Source: an uncultured Bacilli bacterium
GTDB taxonomy: Bacteria > Bacillota_I > Bacilli_A > RF39 > UBA660
Assembly (NCBI GenBank): GCA_934088535.1
Contig: CAKOJC010000001.1
Coordinates: 1 to 64,000, forward strand
Length of the DNA: 64,000 nt
Direction: 5' to 3'
Shown: positions 1-8,404 of the stretch, in pieces
Position numbering within the stretch: the stretch's first letter is position 1
Layout: each line of letters starts with the position of its first letter
Made by a program: the position numbers and the translations under genes
The notes under the pieces: model-generated
Seen by the model: the letters and a program-made list of their open reading frames with translations, nothing else
Database searches by the model: none
Told to the model about the DNA's origin: nothing

Positions 1-540
1 GCTTCAGCATATAACTTATTTATTAAAAAAGGTATTAATGATACTTCTATTAGTGATATAGCTAATGATGCTGGTGTGGCAAAAGGTACATTCTATTTAT
101 ATTTTAAAGATAAATGGGATATTCATGAAGAAGTTATAATTGAAAAATCTAAGAAATTATTTAGTGATGCGATTGAGCACAGTAGTAAAAAGAAATTAGA
201 TAATTTTCCAGATAAACTTATTAGCGTTATAGACTATATAATTGATAAACTTTCTGGTAGTAAAGATTTAATAAAACTTATTAATAAAAATCTTTCTCTT
301 GGACTTTATAATAAAGATTTGATAGAAATATTAAATGCTGAATATAAAGATTTAAAAACTATTTTTATAGATGAAATAACTAAATATTCTAAGAAAGTTA
401 CTAATCCAGACGTAACGCTATTTATGATTATTGAGTTAGTTGGTAGTACTTGTTATAATTCTATTTTAAATAACGAGCCTCTGCCTATTAAAGAATTTAA
501 GCCTTATCTTTATGGACAAGTAAGGAAAATGATTGAGTAA
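1..540 (+). CDS. TetR/AcrR family regulator, 5' end cut by window
   Basis: Reading frame 1 is open from the first base, so the gene begins upstream of the window. The first ~35 residues are a typical TetR helix-turn-helix: an N-terminal helix ending in FIKKG, then SDIANDAG, then the recognition helix KGTFYLYF. The GTG at 76 is internal, not a start. The remaining ~150 residues are helical and variable, as expected for a ligand-binding domain. The stop overlaps the next gene's ATG (TAATG at 538-542), so it is co-transcribed with the hydrolase and probably controls this operon. The ligand is unknown. Confidence 0.9.
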   Translation, partial: ASAYNLFIKKGINDTSISDIANDAGVAKGTFYLYFKDKWDIHEEVIIEKSKKLFSDAIEHSSKKKLDNFPDKLISVIDYIIDKLSGSKDLIKLINKNLSLGLYNKDLIEILNAEYKDLKTIFIDEITKYSKKVTNPDVTLFMIIELVGSTCYNSILNNEPLPIKEFKPYLYGQVRKMIE

Positions 541-1445
541 TGAAGATATTAATTATTATTTTAGTTATACTTTTAATTTTATATTTATTACTTGGTGTGT
601 ATTTTTTTCATTTTTCTAATTGTACTAAAATATCTAAGAAAAGATTATTTAAAGGAAAAGGTACGTTTAAGTTAACTAGTAAAGAATCAGAAAGTTGGTT
701 TGGTAGTTCTAATTATAACGAAGTATATATAAAGTCTTTTGATAATAAAAAACTTCATGCTTATGAAGTGAAAAATAAACTTAATACTTGGGTTATAATA
801 GTTCATGGATACACTAATAATGCTTTAGAGATGTTAGATGTAGCATACAATTTTTATAAAAAAGGATATAGTATTTTGCTTATAGATCAAAGAGCTCATG
901 GTAAAAGTGATGGCATTTATTCAACTCATGGATTTTATGAGAGAAAAGATATGTTGTCTTGGATAGATTATTTAAATAAAAAGAAGAAAACTAAAATTAT
1001 ACTTTATGGTATATCTATGGGTGGGACTGTTATTATGAGAACAGTTGGTGAAAATCTTCCAGATAACGTTATATGTGCGATTGAAGATTGCGGATTTATT
1101 TCTAATTATGATCAATTTTATAATCAACTTAGTTATTTAAAATTTTTACCAGGACCTATAATATCATCATTTAATATTTTTTCTTCAATATTCTTTAAGT
1201 TCAATATATACAAATATAATCCTAGGGAAGTTTTATCTAAAGGTACTATACCATTTATGTTTATACATGGAAATGATGATAAATTAGTTCCTTCAAAAAA
1301 TGCTTATGAGGCTTATGATATTTATAAAGGTAAAAAAAAGTTACTTATTATAGATGGTGCTAGACATATGAAATCTAGCGTTACTGATAGTAAGAAATAT
1401 TATAATGAAATATTTAAGTTTATAAAAGAAAATAAGGAAAGTTAA
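540..1445 (+). CDS. membrane-anchored alpha/beta hydrolase
   Basis: 301 residues. One N-terminal hydrophobic segment (about residues 2-24) is followed by an alpha/beta-hydrolase fold: the HGYTNN oxyanion region near residue 89, the nucleophile elbow GISMGG, an acid in GNDDKLV, and a late His in ARHMKS. This suggests a serine hydrolase tethered to the membrane and facing outward, similar to the exported YqkD-type hydrolases of Bacillota; the substrate is unknown. It starts on the TAATG overlap with the TetR gene, so it is likely the regulated target. A hairpin follows directly after the stop. Confidence 0.85.
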   Translation: MKILIIILVILLILYLLLGVYFFHFSNCTKISKKRLFKGKGTFKLTSKESESWFGSSNYNEVYIKSFDNKKLHAYEVKNKLNTWVIIVHGYTNNALEMLDVAYNFYKKGYSILLIDQRAHGKSDGIYSTHGFYERKDMLSWIDYLNKKKKTKIILYGISMGGTVIMRTVGENLPDNVICAIEDCGFISNYDQFYNQLSYLKFLPGPIISSFNIFSSIFFKFNIYKYNPREVLSKGTIPFMFIHGNDDKLVPSKNAYEAYDIYKGKKKLLIIDGARHMKSSVTDSKKYYNEIFKFIKENKES

Positions 1446-1457
1446 TTTCCTTATTTT
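1434..1457. terminator. convergent intrinsic terminator
   Basis: AAGGAAA / TTTCCTT stem with a 5-nt loop, A-rich on one side and T-rich on the other. It lies between the convergent hydrolase and methyltransferase genes, so it can serve both strands. Confidence 0.75.
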
Positions 1458-2239
1458 AATATGTTATAAATTAGTTCATACTCTTCGTTAGATAGATTTT
1501 CCATTTCTTTATTTAATGTCTCTTTTGGTATTTCATATTCTTCTACTATAGATTTGCTTTCTTTTTTAGTTAGTTTTTTATCATGAAGTTTAGCAAATTC
1601 TATTAAAGCTTCCATTAAGTTATTTTTAAGTTTTCTATCTCTATGGAAGAACATTTCTCTAAATACAAATTTTTTGAAACTAAATTTTAAACTTTCTCTT
1701 GGTACTTTTACAATTCTTATCATTGATGACATAACTCTTGGAGATGGATCAAATGCATCAGGTGTTATATCCATTATCTTAGTAACATCAAAGAATGAAT
1801 TTGTTAACATAGCAAGTTTTGTTAATGATTTGTTAACTACTGCATCAGCAAATCTTTTACCAACTATTAGAATGCACATGTTAAAGTCACATCTAAGTAA
1901 TTTTTCTATAAATGGTTCTGTTATAGAATATGGTAAAGCAGAAATAATTTTATCGCATGGTGGGATATAAACATCAAGTGCATTTCCATATATAACATCT
2001 ACATTATCATGTTTATCCTTTAAAACATTAATAAAATGTTCCAAATTTTTGTCAATTTCTATGCACGTTAAATGTCCAGAACGTTTAGCAATAATATCGC
2101 TTATTTCACATTTTCCTGGTCCAATTTCAACTACATTATCAGTTGGTTTTAATTCTGCAGAATCAACAAATAAATTGATTATACTTCTATCAATTAGAAA
2201 ATGTTGATCTAAATAATTTGTATCATTTTCAAATTCCAT
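1451..2239 (-). CDS. KsgA/Dim1-like rRNA adenine dimethyltransferase with altered catalytic motif
   Basis: 262 residues with the KsgA/Erm fold order: DQHFLID near the N-terminus (QHFL is typical of RsmA/Dim1), SAM motif I EIGPGKCEI, an acidic end of beta-2 in CIEIDKN, and motif IV at residues ~119-122. Motif IV reads ALPY instead of the family's NLPY/NIPY; the DNA codons are GCT TTA CCA TAT, so the Asn is genuinely absent. The C-terminal half (DPSPRV and a helical tail) matches the family. RBS AGGTGAG lies before the ATG. By family it would dimethylate 16S rRNA adenines, but loss of the motif IV Asn makes normal catalysis doubtful. It could be a divergent paralogue or a non-catalytic RNA-binding protein. 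Confidence 0.75.
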   Translation of the reverse strand: MEFENDTNYLDQHFLIDRSIINLFVDSAELKPTDNVVEIGPGKCEISDIIAKRSGHLTCIEIDKNLEHFINVLKDKHDNVDVIYGNALDVYIPPCDKIISALPYSITEPFIEKLLRCDFNMCILIVGKRFADAVVNKSLTKLAMLTNSFFDVTKIMDITPDAFDPSPRVMSSMIRIVKVPRESLKFSFKKFVFREMFFHRDRKLKNNLMEALIEFAKLHDKKLTKKESKSIVEEYEIPKETLNKEMENLSNEEYELIYNILK

Positions 2240-2304
2240 ATTCTCACCTATTTTATATTATATCAATTTTTTTATATTTTTTTAATTCATTTTATAAATT
2301 TTAC

Positions 2305-2332
2305 AAAAAAATAAGACAAGATTACTTGTCTT
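2305..2332 (-). terminator. intrinsic terminator
   Basis: 8-bp stem AAGACAAG/CTTGTCTT with a 4-nt loop and a T-rich tail on the minus strand. It overlaps the end of the downstream membrane-protein gene. Confidence 0.8.
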
Positions 2333-2810
2333 TATATTTAATATCAGCGTGTATTATTTGATTATTTCTTTTAATTTTTCTTCTTCTTGATGCATCTGTG
2401 AAGAATATTGCATAAGCTACTTCCCATAAAGCAACCCAGCCAAATATCATAAGTATTTCTTCTAATATGTCACCCATAATATGATTAAAAAAGTATGAAG
2501 CTATTATGAATAGAACTCCTATTAATGATAAAGTTAATTTTTTTAAGTTGCTTTGCTCTATTTCATATTGTATTTCATCATTATTTTCTCTAAATTCTTT
2601 TATAATTAATTTTTTATAATGTTCTTTTTCATCTTCTGTTAAATCAAATTTGGCATCTATTAATATATTTATCTTTGTATTTACGTCATATCCTACTATT
2701 TCATTAAGTAAATAATCTTTTAATTCTGGTGCTAAAGTATTTTCATTGTATTTACTAACAAAATACTTTTTCTCACTTATATCTACTTCTATATTTATTT
2801 TTTTCTTCAC
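2322..2810 (-). CDS. hypothetical membrane protein, two TM segments
   Basis: 162 residues, family not recognised. The first ~88 residues are polar and charged. Two hydrophobic stretches follow (about 92-110 and 118-138), then a basic tail containing RRRKIKR. The start is GTG at 2810, preceded by a good RBS (AAGGAGTAA). It is the last gene of a minus-strand run (methyltransferase, small membrane protein, RluA, this gene) with short gaps, so it is probably co-transcribed. No function can be assigned. Confidence 0.7.
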   Translation of the reverse strand: MKKKINIEVDISEKKYFVSKYNENTLAPELKDYLLNEIVGYDVNTKINILIDAKFDLTEDEKEHYKKLIIKEFRENNDEIQYEIEQSNLKKLTLSLIGVLFIIASYFFNHIMGDILEEILMIFGWVALWEVAYAIFFTDASRRRKIKRNNQIIHADIKYKDK

Positions 2811-2819
2811 ACTTACTCC

Positions 2820-3470
2820 TTATTTAAAAATAGTAAATGGATAGCGATTAGGTAAATCTAATTCAAATACTAACTTTTCATTTGTAGTTGGATGAATAAA
2901 CTCAATTTTCTTTGAGAATAGTGCTATTTGTTCTCCAACTTTAGATGTTTTATTATATTTTTGATCACCAAATAGTGGATATCCATAATGAGACATTTGA
3001 ACTCTTATTTGGTGACTTCTTCCTGTTTCTAGATTTATTTTGACTAAAGACATATTATCTTTAAAATTTAGTTTTTTAAAGTTTAATATTGCTTCTTTTC
3101 CATTTTTATCTACTTTTACTATATTCTTTTTTTCATCTTTTAAAAGATAATCTTTTAATTTTCCTTCTTTATTTATATTTCCAATAACTACTGCGTTATA
3201 CGTCTTTTTGAATGTTTTGTTTCTAACTTGTTCAGATAATCTTGAAGCAGCTTTGGAAGTTCTTGCGAATACCATAATTCCACCTACTGGTCTATCAAGT
3301 CTATGAACGAGTCCTAAATAAACATTTCCTGGCTTATTGTATTTTTCCTTTATATATTCTTTTAGTATTGTTAGAAGATCTTTATCTTTAGTATTATCTT
3401 CTTGAGTTGGTATATTTATTGGTTTTTCTACTACTAAAAGATGATTGTCTTCATAAATAATATTAATCAT
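2820..3470 (-). CDS. RluA-family pseudouridine synthase
   Basis: 216 residues. The catalytic motif HRLDRPVGG is present near residues 56-64, with the family Asp in HRLD that attacks uridine C1'. Later blocks GRSHQIRVQM and GYPLFGD are also typical. There is no S4 domain at the N-terminus, so this is the short stand-alone type. It isomerises uridine in rRNA or tRNA; the target position cannot be read from sequence. It overlaps the end of the upstream gene by 8 bp, indicating translational coupling. Confidence 0.9.
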   Translation of the reverse strand: MINIIYEDNHLLVVEKPINIPTQEDNTKDKDLLTILKEYIKEKYNKPGNVYLGLVHRLDRPVGGIMVFARTSKAASRLSEQVRNKTFKKTYNAVVIGNINKEGKLKDYLLKDEKKNIVKVDKNGKEAILNFKKLNFKDNMSLVKINLETGRSHQIRVQMSHYGYPLFGDQKYNKTSKVGEQIALFSKKIEFIHPTTNEKLVFELDLPNRYPFTIFK

Positions 3471-3819
3471 TATTTGTAACTACCTTAAGTCCATGTTCTA
3501 TAAGTGATTCTATACTTACTGAACCTTCTTTTAATGAATCTAACATTTTAGTTTGAGAACCATCTGACCATTCTAATAATACTTCGCTACTTTTTTTGCA
3601 TTCGAAACAGTATTCACCATTTTCATTTTTATAAAAACAATCCATATAGATTTGTGAACAATTATCAACATTGTCTACTATTCTATAGTCTACTGATTTA
3701 TTTAATTCATATAAAGCATCTGTTTTATCAATTTTAGTAAATGCAATTACTGCTAACGCTATTAGTGTTATTGTTAAAACTGTTACAAATATACCTTTAA
3801 GTACCATTTTAGTTTTCAT
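3463..3819 (-). CDS. small single-pass membrane protein
   Basis: 118 residues if started at the ATG at 3819, chosen because a strong purine-rich RBS (GGAAGGTGGG) sits just before it; an upstream in-frame ATG at 3846 lacks this. One hydrophobic segment (residues ~7-26) is followed by an exported region with four cysteines (NCSQIYMDC, YCFEC) that could form disulfides. No family recognised. It overlaps the 3' end of the methyltransferase gene by 11 bp and the 5' end of rluA by 8 bp, so all three are coupled. Confidence 0.75.
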   Translation of the reverse strand: MKTKMVLKGIFVTVLTITLIALAVIAFTKIDKTDALYELNKSVDYRIVDNVDNCSQIYMDCFYKNENGEYCFECKKSSEVLLEWSDGSQTKMLDSLKEGSVSIESLIEHGLKVVTNND

Positions 3820-4684
3820 TTTTTTCCCACCTTCCATAGACTCCACAAGGAAGTATCATATTTCTTGTTGATATTTGTAGTCCTATTTCATCTGTTTTTA
3901 TTTTGCCATTTTTTAATTTTTCCTCAACACTTGTTTCTAAAATATTTTTTAATATTTCTGGTGTTATACCTTTTGTATAAGAACTTATAAGTAAGAATAA
4001 TGGATCTTCTGATAATATATCAATACATGAATCTATTAATTTATTTAAACTATCTTCAAATCTCCATAATTCTTTTGATGGACCTCTTCCATATGTTGGC
4101 GGATCCATTATTATAGCATCATATTTATTTCCTCTTTTTTTCTCACGTTCTACAAATTTTAAGCAGTCGTCACAAATATATCTAATCTTATTATTTTCTA
4201 ATCCTGAAAGTTTAGCATTTTCTTTTGCCCAATCATTCATTCCTTTTGATGCATCTACATGCACTACTTCTACTGCTCCTGCCATTGAGGCTGCCATAGT
4301 TGCTGCTCCTGTGTATGCAAATAGGTTTAGTACTTTTATAGGTCTATTAGCATTTCTTATTTTAGACATAATGAAATCCCAGTTGGCTGCTTGCTCTGGA
4401 AATAAACCTGTATGTTTAAATCCAGTTGGACTTACCTTTAATTTTAATTCTTTATATTCTACTGTCCAATACTCTGGAAAAGTTTTTTTATTTTCCCAGT
4501 AACCTCCGCCTTTATCACTTCTATGATACAAAGCATGATAACTATGCCACTCTTTAGTATCTTTGTGTGTCCATAATGCCCAAGGATCTGGTCTTCTTAG
4601 GATAACATTTTTCCAACGTTCTAATTTTTCACCATTACCTGCATCAATACATTCATAATCTTTCCAATCTTTACTTACAAGCAT
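3809..4684 (-). CDS. RlmI/RlmK-like class I SAM methyltransferase
   Basis: 291 residues. SAM motif I appears as NLFAYTGAATM, followed by VVHVDAS and the catalytic DPPTYGRG, which resembles the DPP motif of 23S rRNA m5C/m2G methyltransferases of the RlmI (YccW)/RlmK group. The N-terminal PUA domain of full-length RlmI is missing; the first ~110 residues are instead a Trp-rich region (RRPDPWALW). RBS GGAGG precedes the ATG at 4684. Predicted function is base methylation of rRNA; the exact site is inferred only by family. Confidence 0.8.
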   Translation of the reverse strand: MLVSKDWKDYECIDAGNGEKLERWKNVILRRPDPWALWTHKDTKEWHSYHALYHRSDKGGGYWENKKTFPEYWTVEYKELKLKVSPTGFKHTGLFPEQAANWDFIMSKIRNANRPIKVLNLFAYTGAATMAASMAGAVEVVHVDASKGMNDWAKENAKLSGLENNKIRYICDDCLKFVEREKKRGNKYDAIIMDPPTYGRGPSKELWRFEDSLNKLIDSCIDILSEDPLFLLISSYTKGITPEILKNILETSVEEKLKNGKIKTDEIGLQISTRNMILPCGVYGRWEKNEN

Positions 4685-4708
4685 ATTTTCCTCCGTACAT
4701 ATATTATA

Positions 4709-5854
4709 TCATATTTTCTTACTATTTACTTTTTCTCCTATGAGAAAAGTTTCATTTAATAAACTATTATTACAATCAAGTTCAGGACTAGTTTTTATAT
4801 GAAGAGATGAATCAATATCAAATGGATATGATGATACTTCAAATGTTTTATTATGGCTTACTATTCTTAAAAAAGTTCTTAGAAGTTTTTCTGTTAAATT
4901 ACTTTGTATTTGATCATGTTCATCTTTGTTAGTATCTATATACTCTTCTGAATTTTTTTCTCTTTCTGATCTTACTAAAATATTAGTTTCTTTTGCATTC
5001 CATCTTTCAATTAATATAGATGGTATAACTATATCATTAATTCCTTCTGATGATAATAAACCAAGAGCTATATTAGATGCAACTACAAATGAAGCAGATA
5101 CATCTTTTAAATTACCTTCTTTATAATTTTCATAAGTATCATTTTTAGTATCAAAGTTTTCTCCTATTTTAAATAATCTTCTATTAACTTTTTTCTTAAA
5201 ACTATTTTCTTCATCAAATTTTTTATTTTTTTGAACCGCGTATATATAACATTTACCATCTTCTATACCATATCTCACTAAAGGAAAAGTATATCTTTCA
5301 TTTGTTTCTGGTTCGATTAAAGATATTTTTAATGAAGTTGGTGTTTCATTTAATATTGGTTCAGAAATATTTTCTATCTCTACGTATCCACCTAACATTT
5401 CAGAATATCCAATTATGGTTGGTTCATTATATTTACTAAAAGTATCATCTTTTAAAAATGCTATTTGTCTTTTTATAAACTCTTCTGATTCACTAAAGTC
5501 ATCATATGTAGCATTTGCCCATAAAGTAGTTAAAACTATCTTGTTTATAACTTGTTCATGATTTTTGATCTCAGAAAAGTCTAAAGCCTCATAATATTTA
5601 GTTAAATCATATTTACTTTTAGCTAAGTTTAAATAATCTATTAATAACTTGTTAAATCTTTCTTTATTTTTTATGATTAGTGTTGGTATTAAATATCTAC
5701 CATTGTCATCTTTTTTAGCTTCAATAGTCTTATTATCTTCTTTTAAATATGTACTAAAAAGTAAATTCATCATAAAAAAGCAATCTACTCTACCGGTACT
5801 TGCTTCATTAATTATTTCATCATAAAAAATATTAATGTCATTCATATAAATCAC
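4709..5854 (-). CDS. hypothetical protein, probable leaderless GTG start
   Basis: 381 residues, no recognised family, no TM segment. The sequence is acidic and soluble, with a middle segment rich in beta-like strands (YTFPLVRYGIEDGKCYIYAV). GTG at 5854 is favoured over the ATG three codons on, because an extended -10 (TGTTAAAAT, 5869-5861) lies exactly 6 nt upstream of the GTG, placing the transcription start on it, and there is no RBS for either codon. It is divergent from the pentapeptide gene, with only 77 bp between start codons. Confidence 0.7.
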   Translation of the reverse strand: MIYMNDINIFYDEIINEASTGRVDCFFMMNLLFSTYLKEDNKTIEAKKDDNGRYLIPTLIIKNKERFNKLLIDYLNLAKSKYDLTKYYEALDFSEIKNHEQVINKIVLTTLWANATYDDFSESEEFIKRQIAFLKDDTFSKYNEPTIIGYSEMLGGYVEIENISEPILNETPTSLKISLIEPETNERYTFPLVRYGIEDGKCYIYAVQKNKKFDEENSFKKKVNRRLFKIGENFDTKNDTYENYKEGNLKDVSASFVVASNIALGLLSSEGINDIVIPSILIERWNAKETNILVRSEREKNSEEYIDTNKDEHDQIQSNLTEKLLRTFLRIVSHNKTFEVSSYPFDIDSSLHIKTSPELDCNNSLLNETFLIGEKVNSKKI

Positions 5855-5860
5855 ATAGAT

Positions 5861-5889
5861 ATTTTAACATAATAAAAACTAATTATAAA
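5861..5889 (-). promoter_or_regulatory. promoter for the 381-aa gene
   Basis: Extended -10 TGTTAAAAT at 5869-5861 and a weak -35 TTTATA at 5889-5884 with a 17-nt spacer. The -10 ends 6 nt before the GTG start, predicting a leaderless transcript. Confidence 0.55.
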
Positions 5890-5919
5890 GATTTTTACAA
5901 TATATGACATTTTATATTG

Positions 5920-5925
5920 TATAAT
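5920..5925 (+). promoter_or_regulatory. -10 element of the pentapeptide gene
   Basis: A perfect TATAAT ends 6 nt before ATG 5932. No Shine-Dalgarno exists between them, so a leaderless mRNA is predicted. The -35 is poor (TTTACA at 5894, spacer 20). Confidence 0.5.
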
Positions 5926-5931
5926 AAAACC

Positions 5932-6549
5932 ATGAAGAAAATTATTGAACCAAAAATTAAATTCACTGAATACTTTAAAGATGAAGAATATGAGTATTCT
6001 ATTGATAATAAAGATTTTGATCAAAATAATATAACTGGTTTTAAGAATATTACTTTTAACTCATGTATATTTAATAAGGTAGATTTTAGTGATGTAGAAC
6101 TTTCTAATGTAGAATTTATAGATTGTATATTTAATAATTGTGATTTGTCTAATAAAGTATTTGATAGTGTTGGTATTCATAGAGTTATATTTAATAATTC
6201 TAAATTAATTGGTGTTTCTTTTAGTGAAGTTAGTCTTAAGAATATAAAGTTTAATAATTGTAATTTAAGATATAGTAATTTTTATTCTGTGAATGTTGAT
6301 AATTTGTTATTTAGTGAATGTATGATGGATGAATCTTATATAACAGAATGTAAATTTAAAAATATAGAATTTGATAAATGTAATCTTAATAAAGTCACTA
6401 TTTTGAGACTGGAACATATTGGTTTTGATTTATCTAATTCTAATATTGAAGACATTAATATAGATTTATCTTCTTTGAAAGATATTACCGTTAATATGAT
6501 ACAGGCAGCTATGCTTGCAAGATATTTAGGTATAGTTATTAAAGATTAG
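5932..6549 (+). CDS. Qnr-like pentapeptide-repeat protein
   Basis: 205 residues from ATG 5932 (a TTG at 5917 is in frame but would sit upstream of the predicted transcription start). Almost the whole chain is pentapeptide repeats of the A(D/N)LXX type written here as F/L-N/S-N-C/S-x (for example FNNCDLSN, FNNCNLRY). The end, MIQAAMLARYLGIVI, resembles the C-terminal dimer helix of Qnr proteins (QAxLLxRLGI). Qnr folds as a right-handed beta-helix that mimics DNA and shields gyrase/topoisomerase IV. A gyrase-protecting role is therefore possible, but only by analogy. The ATPase gene follows 9 bp later. Confidence 0.75.
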   Translation: MKKIIEPKIKFTEYFKDEEYEYSIDNKDFDQNNITGFKNITFNSCIFNKVDFSDVELSNVEFIDCIFNNCDLSNKVFDSVGIHRVIFNNSKLIGVSFSEVSLKNIKFNNCNLRYSNFYSVNVDNLLFSECMMDESYITECKFKNIEFDKCNLNKVTILRLEHIGFDLSNSNIEDINIDLSSLKDITVNMIQAAMLARYLGIVIKD

Positions 6550-6558
6550 GAGGGTTTT

Positions 6559-7422
6559 ATGATTTATTTAAAAAGATTTGAATTGCTTGATGAAATGCAA
6601 GAACACGGTTTATTTGAAACTGAAACTAGAAATATATATAATTCTTATTATCCAGTTGGGTTATTTTCTATGAAAAGATTTAAAGAAATTACTTTTAGTA
6701 ATATAACTATATTCTATGGAGGTAATGGTAGTGGTAAAAGTACTCTTCTTAATATAATATCAGAGTGTCTTCATTCAAATAGAAAAGAAGCTTTTGACAA
6801 AGGTACTTTCTTTGATTTATATGCTTCTAGATGTAGATATGATATGAGTTTTGAAGAGCCTATGGAAATTAAAACTATTACTAGTGATGATGTGTTTGAT
6901 TATTTACTTGATATTAGGAGTATAAATGCTAGTGTTAATAGAAGAAAAGAGAGATTAAGCCGTGAATACTTTGATATGAAGTTTAGTAGTGAAAATAATT
7001 TTGATAATTATGATAAGCTAAGAGATACGTATGACTCCAAAAGAAAAACAATGTCAAGATATGTGAGAGATAGACTTGGCAATAATAATATAGTAGAACA
7101 GTCTAATGGCGAATCCGCTTTAATGTTTTGGGAAAGAGAGATTAAAGAAGATAGTATTTATATATTAGATGAACCAGAAAATAGTTTATCTGCTGAAAAT
7201 CAACTAAAACTTAAAAAATTTATAGAAGAATCAACTAGATTTTATAATTGTCAGTTTATTATTTCTACCCACTCACCTTTTTTACTTAATTTAATGGAAG
7301 CTAAAATATATGATTTGGATGAGGAAGAAGTTAAAACTAAAAATTGGACAGAACTACCAAATGTTAAAATATATTATAATTTCTTTAATGAACATAAAGA
7401 TGAATTTAAAAAGAACGATTAA
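6559..7422 (+). CDS. small ABC-type AAA ATPase (COG3910-like)
   Basis: 287 residues. Walker A GGNGSGKST (about 52-60), an ABC-like signature region QSNGESALMFW, Walker B YILDEPENSLS and a switch His in ISTHSPFLL are all present. There is no membrane domain and no long coiled coil, so this is a soluble SMC/RecF-like ATPase of the AAA_21/COG3910 kind, function unknown. A strong RBS (AGGAGGG) and a 9-bp gap put it in an operon with the Qnr-like gene. Confidence 0.85.
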   Translation: MIYLKRFELLDEMQEHGLFETETRNIYNSYYPVGLFSMKRFKEITFSNITIFYGGNGSGKSTLLNIISECLHSNRKEAFDKGTFFDLYASRCRYDMSFEEPMEIKTITSDDVFDYLLDIRSINASVNRRKERLSREYFDMKFSSENNFDNYDKLRDTYDSKRKTMSRYVRDRLGNNNIVEQSNGESALMFWEREIKEDSIYILDEPENSLSAENQLKLKKFIEESTRFYNCQFIISTHSPFLLNLMEAKIYDLDEEEVKTKNWTELPNVKIYYNFFNEHKDEFKKND

Positions 7423-7434
7423 TTTTCGTTCTTT
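7410..7434. terminator. convergent intrinsic terminator
   Basis: 9-bp stem AAAGAACGA/TCGTTCTTT with a 7-nt loop between two convergent genes, overlapping both gene ends. Confidence 0.85.
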
Positions 7435-8216
7435 ATTTTGTTTGGCATAAAATTTTTAACAAATGAGTAATCTCTTTTCTTAATATAGAAGTAACCAAGT
7501 GTACTATAAACTACTGCTCCTATAAAGTTTACAAATAAATCCTTCATAGTATCTATAATACCTATATCTAAGTAACCACCTTCTATAACGTAAATTTTAT
7601 CATCTTTAGTATGAATTGTTGTTTTATCTATATTTTCTACTTTAATAGTACTATTAACTTTATCTTTATTTAAATCAACTGAACCAAATTTTTGTACTAC
7701 CCTATCTTTTTGCATGTCAGTTAAAAATACTCTATCACTCGCAAATTCATAAAATTCCCAAAGTACCCCTACAGTCATTGAAAAACAAAATCCTACAAGT
7801 GCTACATATATTGGAGATAAACTAATTTTCTCACTATTCTGATTTAAGAGATCTACTAATGAAAAGCCTATACCTGCACATATAAATCCATTAAGAGTAT
7901 GAAGCATAGTATCCCATCCAGGTATTATTCCATAGAAATTATTTATTTCACCTAGAATAGCTGATGAGAATATAAACATATAAATAATAGATTCTAATAG
8001 ACTTGGTATACCTATTTTAAACTTTTCAGATATAATAGTTGGAATCGTAAATAAGAATAAAGCAAGTACACAAAGTAAAGCATTGTTATATTGTTTCATC
8101 ACTATTTGAATCCACATACATACTATTACAAGAAGTCTTAATAATAGATATACTAATATAGATTTTTTATTCTTTTCTTTATATTTTTCTTTCATTGTTT
8201 TACTAAATTTTCCCAT
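7419..8216 (-). CDS. YjdF/DUF2238-like integral membrane protein
   Basis: 265 residues with about six hydrophobic segments. The block GWDTMLHTLNGF followed by EFYEFASDRVF resembles the conserved Asp/His and Glu motifs of the YjdF (DUF2238) membrane family, which has no established biochemical role. A soluble insert of ~50 residues (about 165-215) interrupts the last two membrane spans. The start at 8216 is supported by an A-rich RBS-like sequence (AAAGGAGT) upstream. Monocistronic, convergent with the ATPase. Confidence 0.65.
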   Translation of the reverse strand: MGKFSKTMKEKYKEKNKKSILVYLLLRLLVIVCMWIQIVMKQYNNALLCVLALFLFTIPTIISEKFKIGIPSLLESIIYMFIFSSAILGEINNFYGIIPGWDTMLHTLNGFICAGIGFSLVDLLNQNSEKISLSPIYVALVGFCFSMTVGVLWEFYEFASDRVFLTDMQKDRVVQKFGSVDLNKDKVNSTIKVENIDKTTIHTKDDKIYVIEGGYLDIGIIDTMKDLFVNFIGAVVYSTLGYFYIKKRDYSFVKNFMPNKIKNEN

Positions 8217-8404
8217 ATAAACTCCTTTAAGTTTTTTATAACATATTTAGTAAATTATTACAAGTTATATTATCGATGAATATTTATTATGTTATCTAGT
8301 TTTAAAATAAAGATTATTTTAAAAAGTTATAGTCTAGCATATGTAAAGTTTTAACTTTTGTTTTTATAATATGATATAATTATTTAGTTATTAGGAGGTA
8401 AATC

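Noticed and set aside
1451..2239. Erm-type macrolide resistance methyltransferase
   Set aside because: The N-terminal QHFL and C-terminal domain fit RsmA/Dim1, and motif IV is ALPY, not the NIPY/NLPY of Erm.
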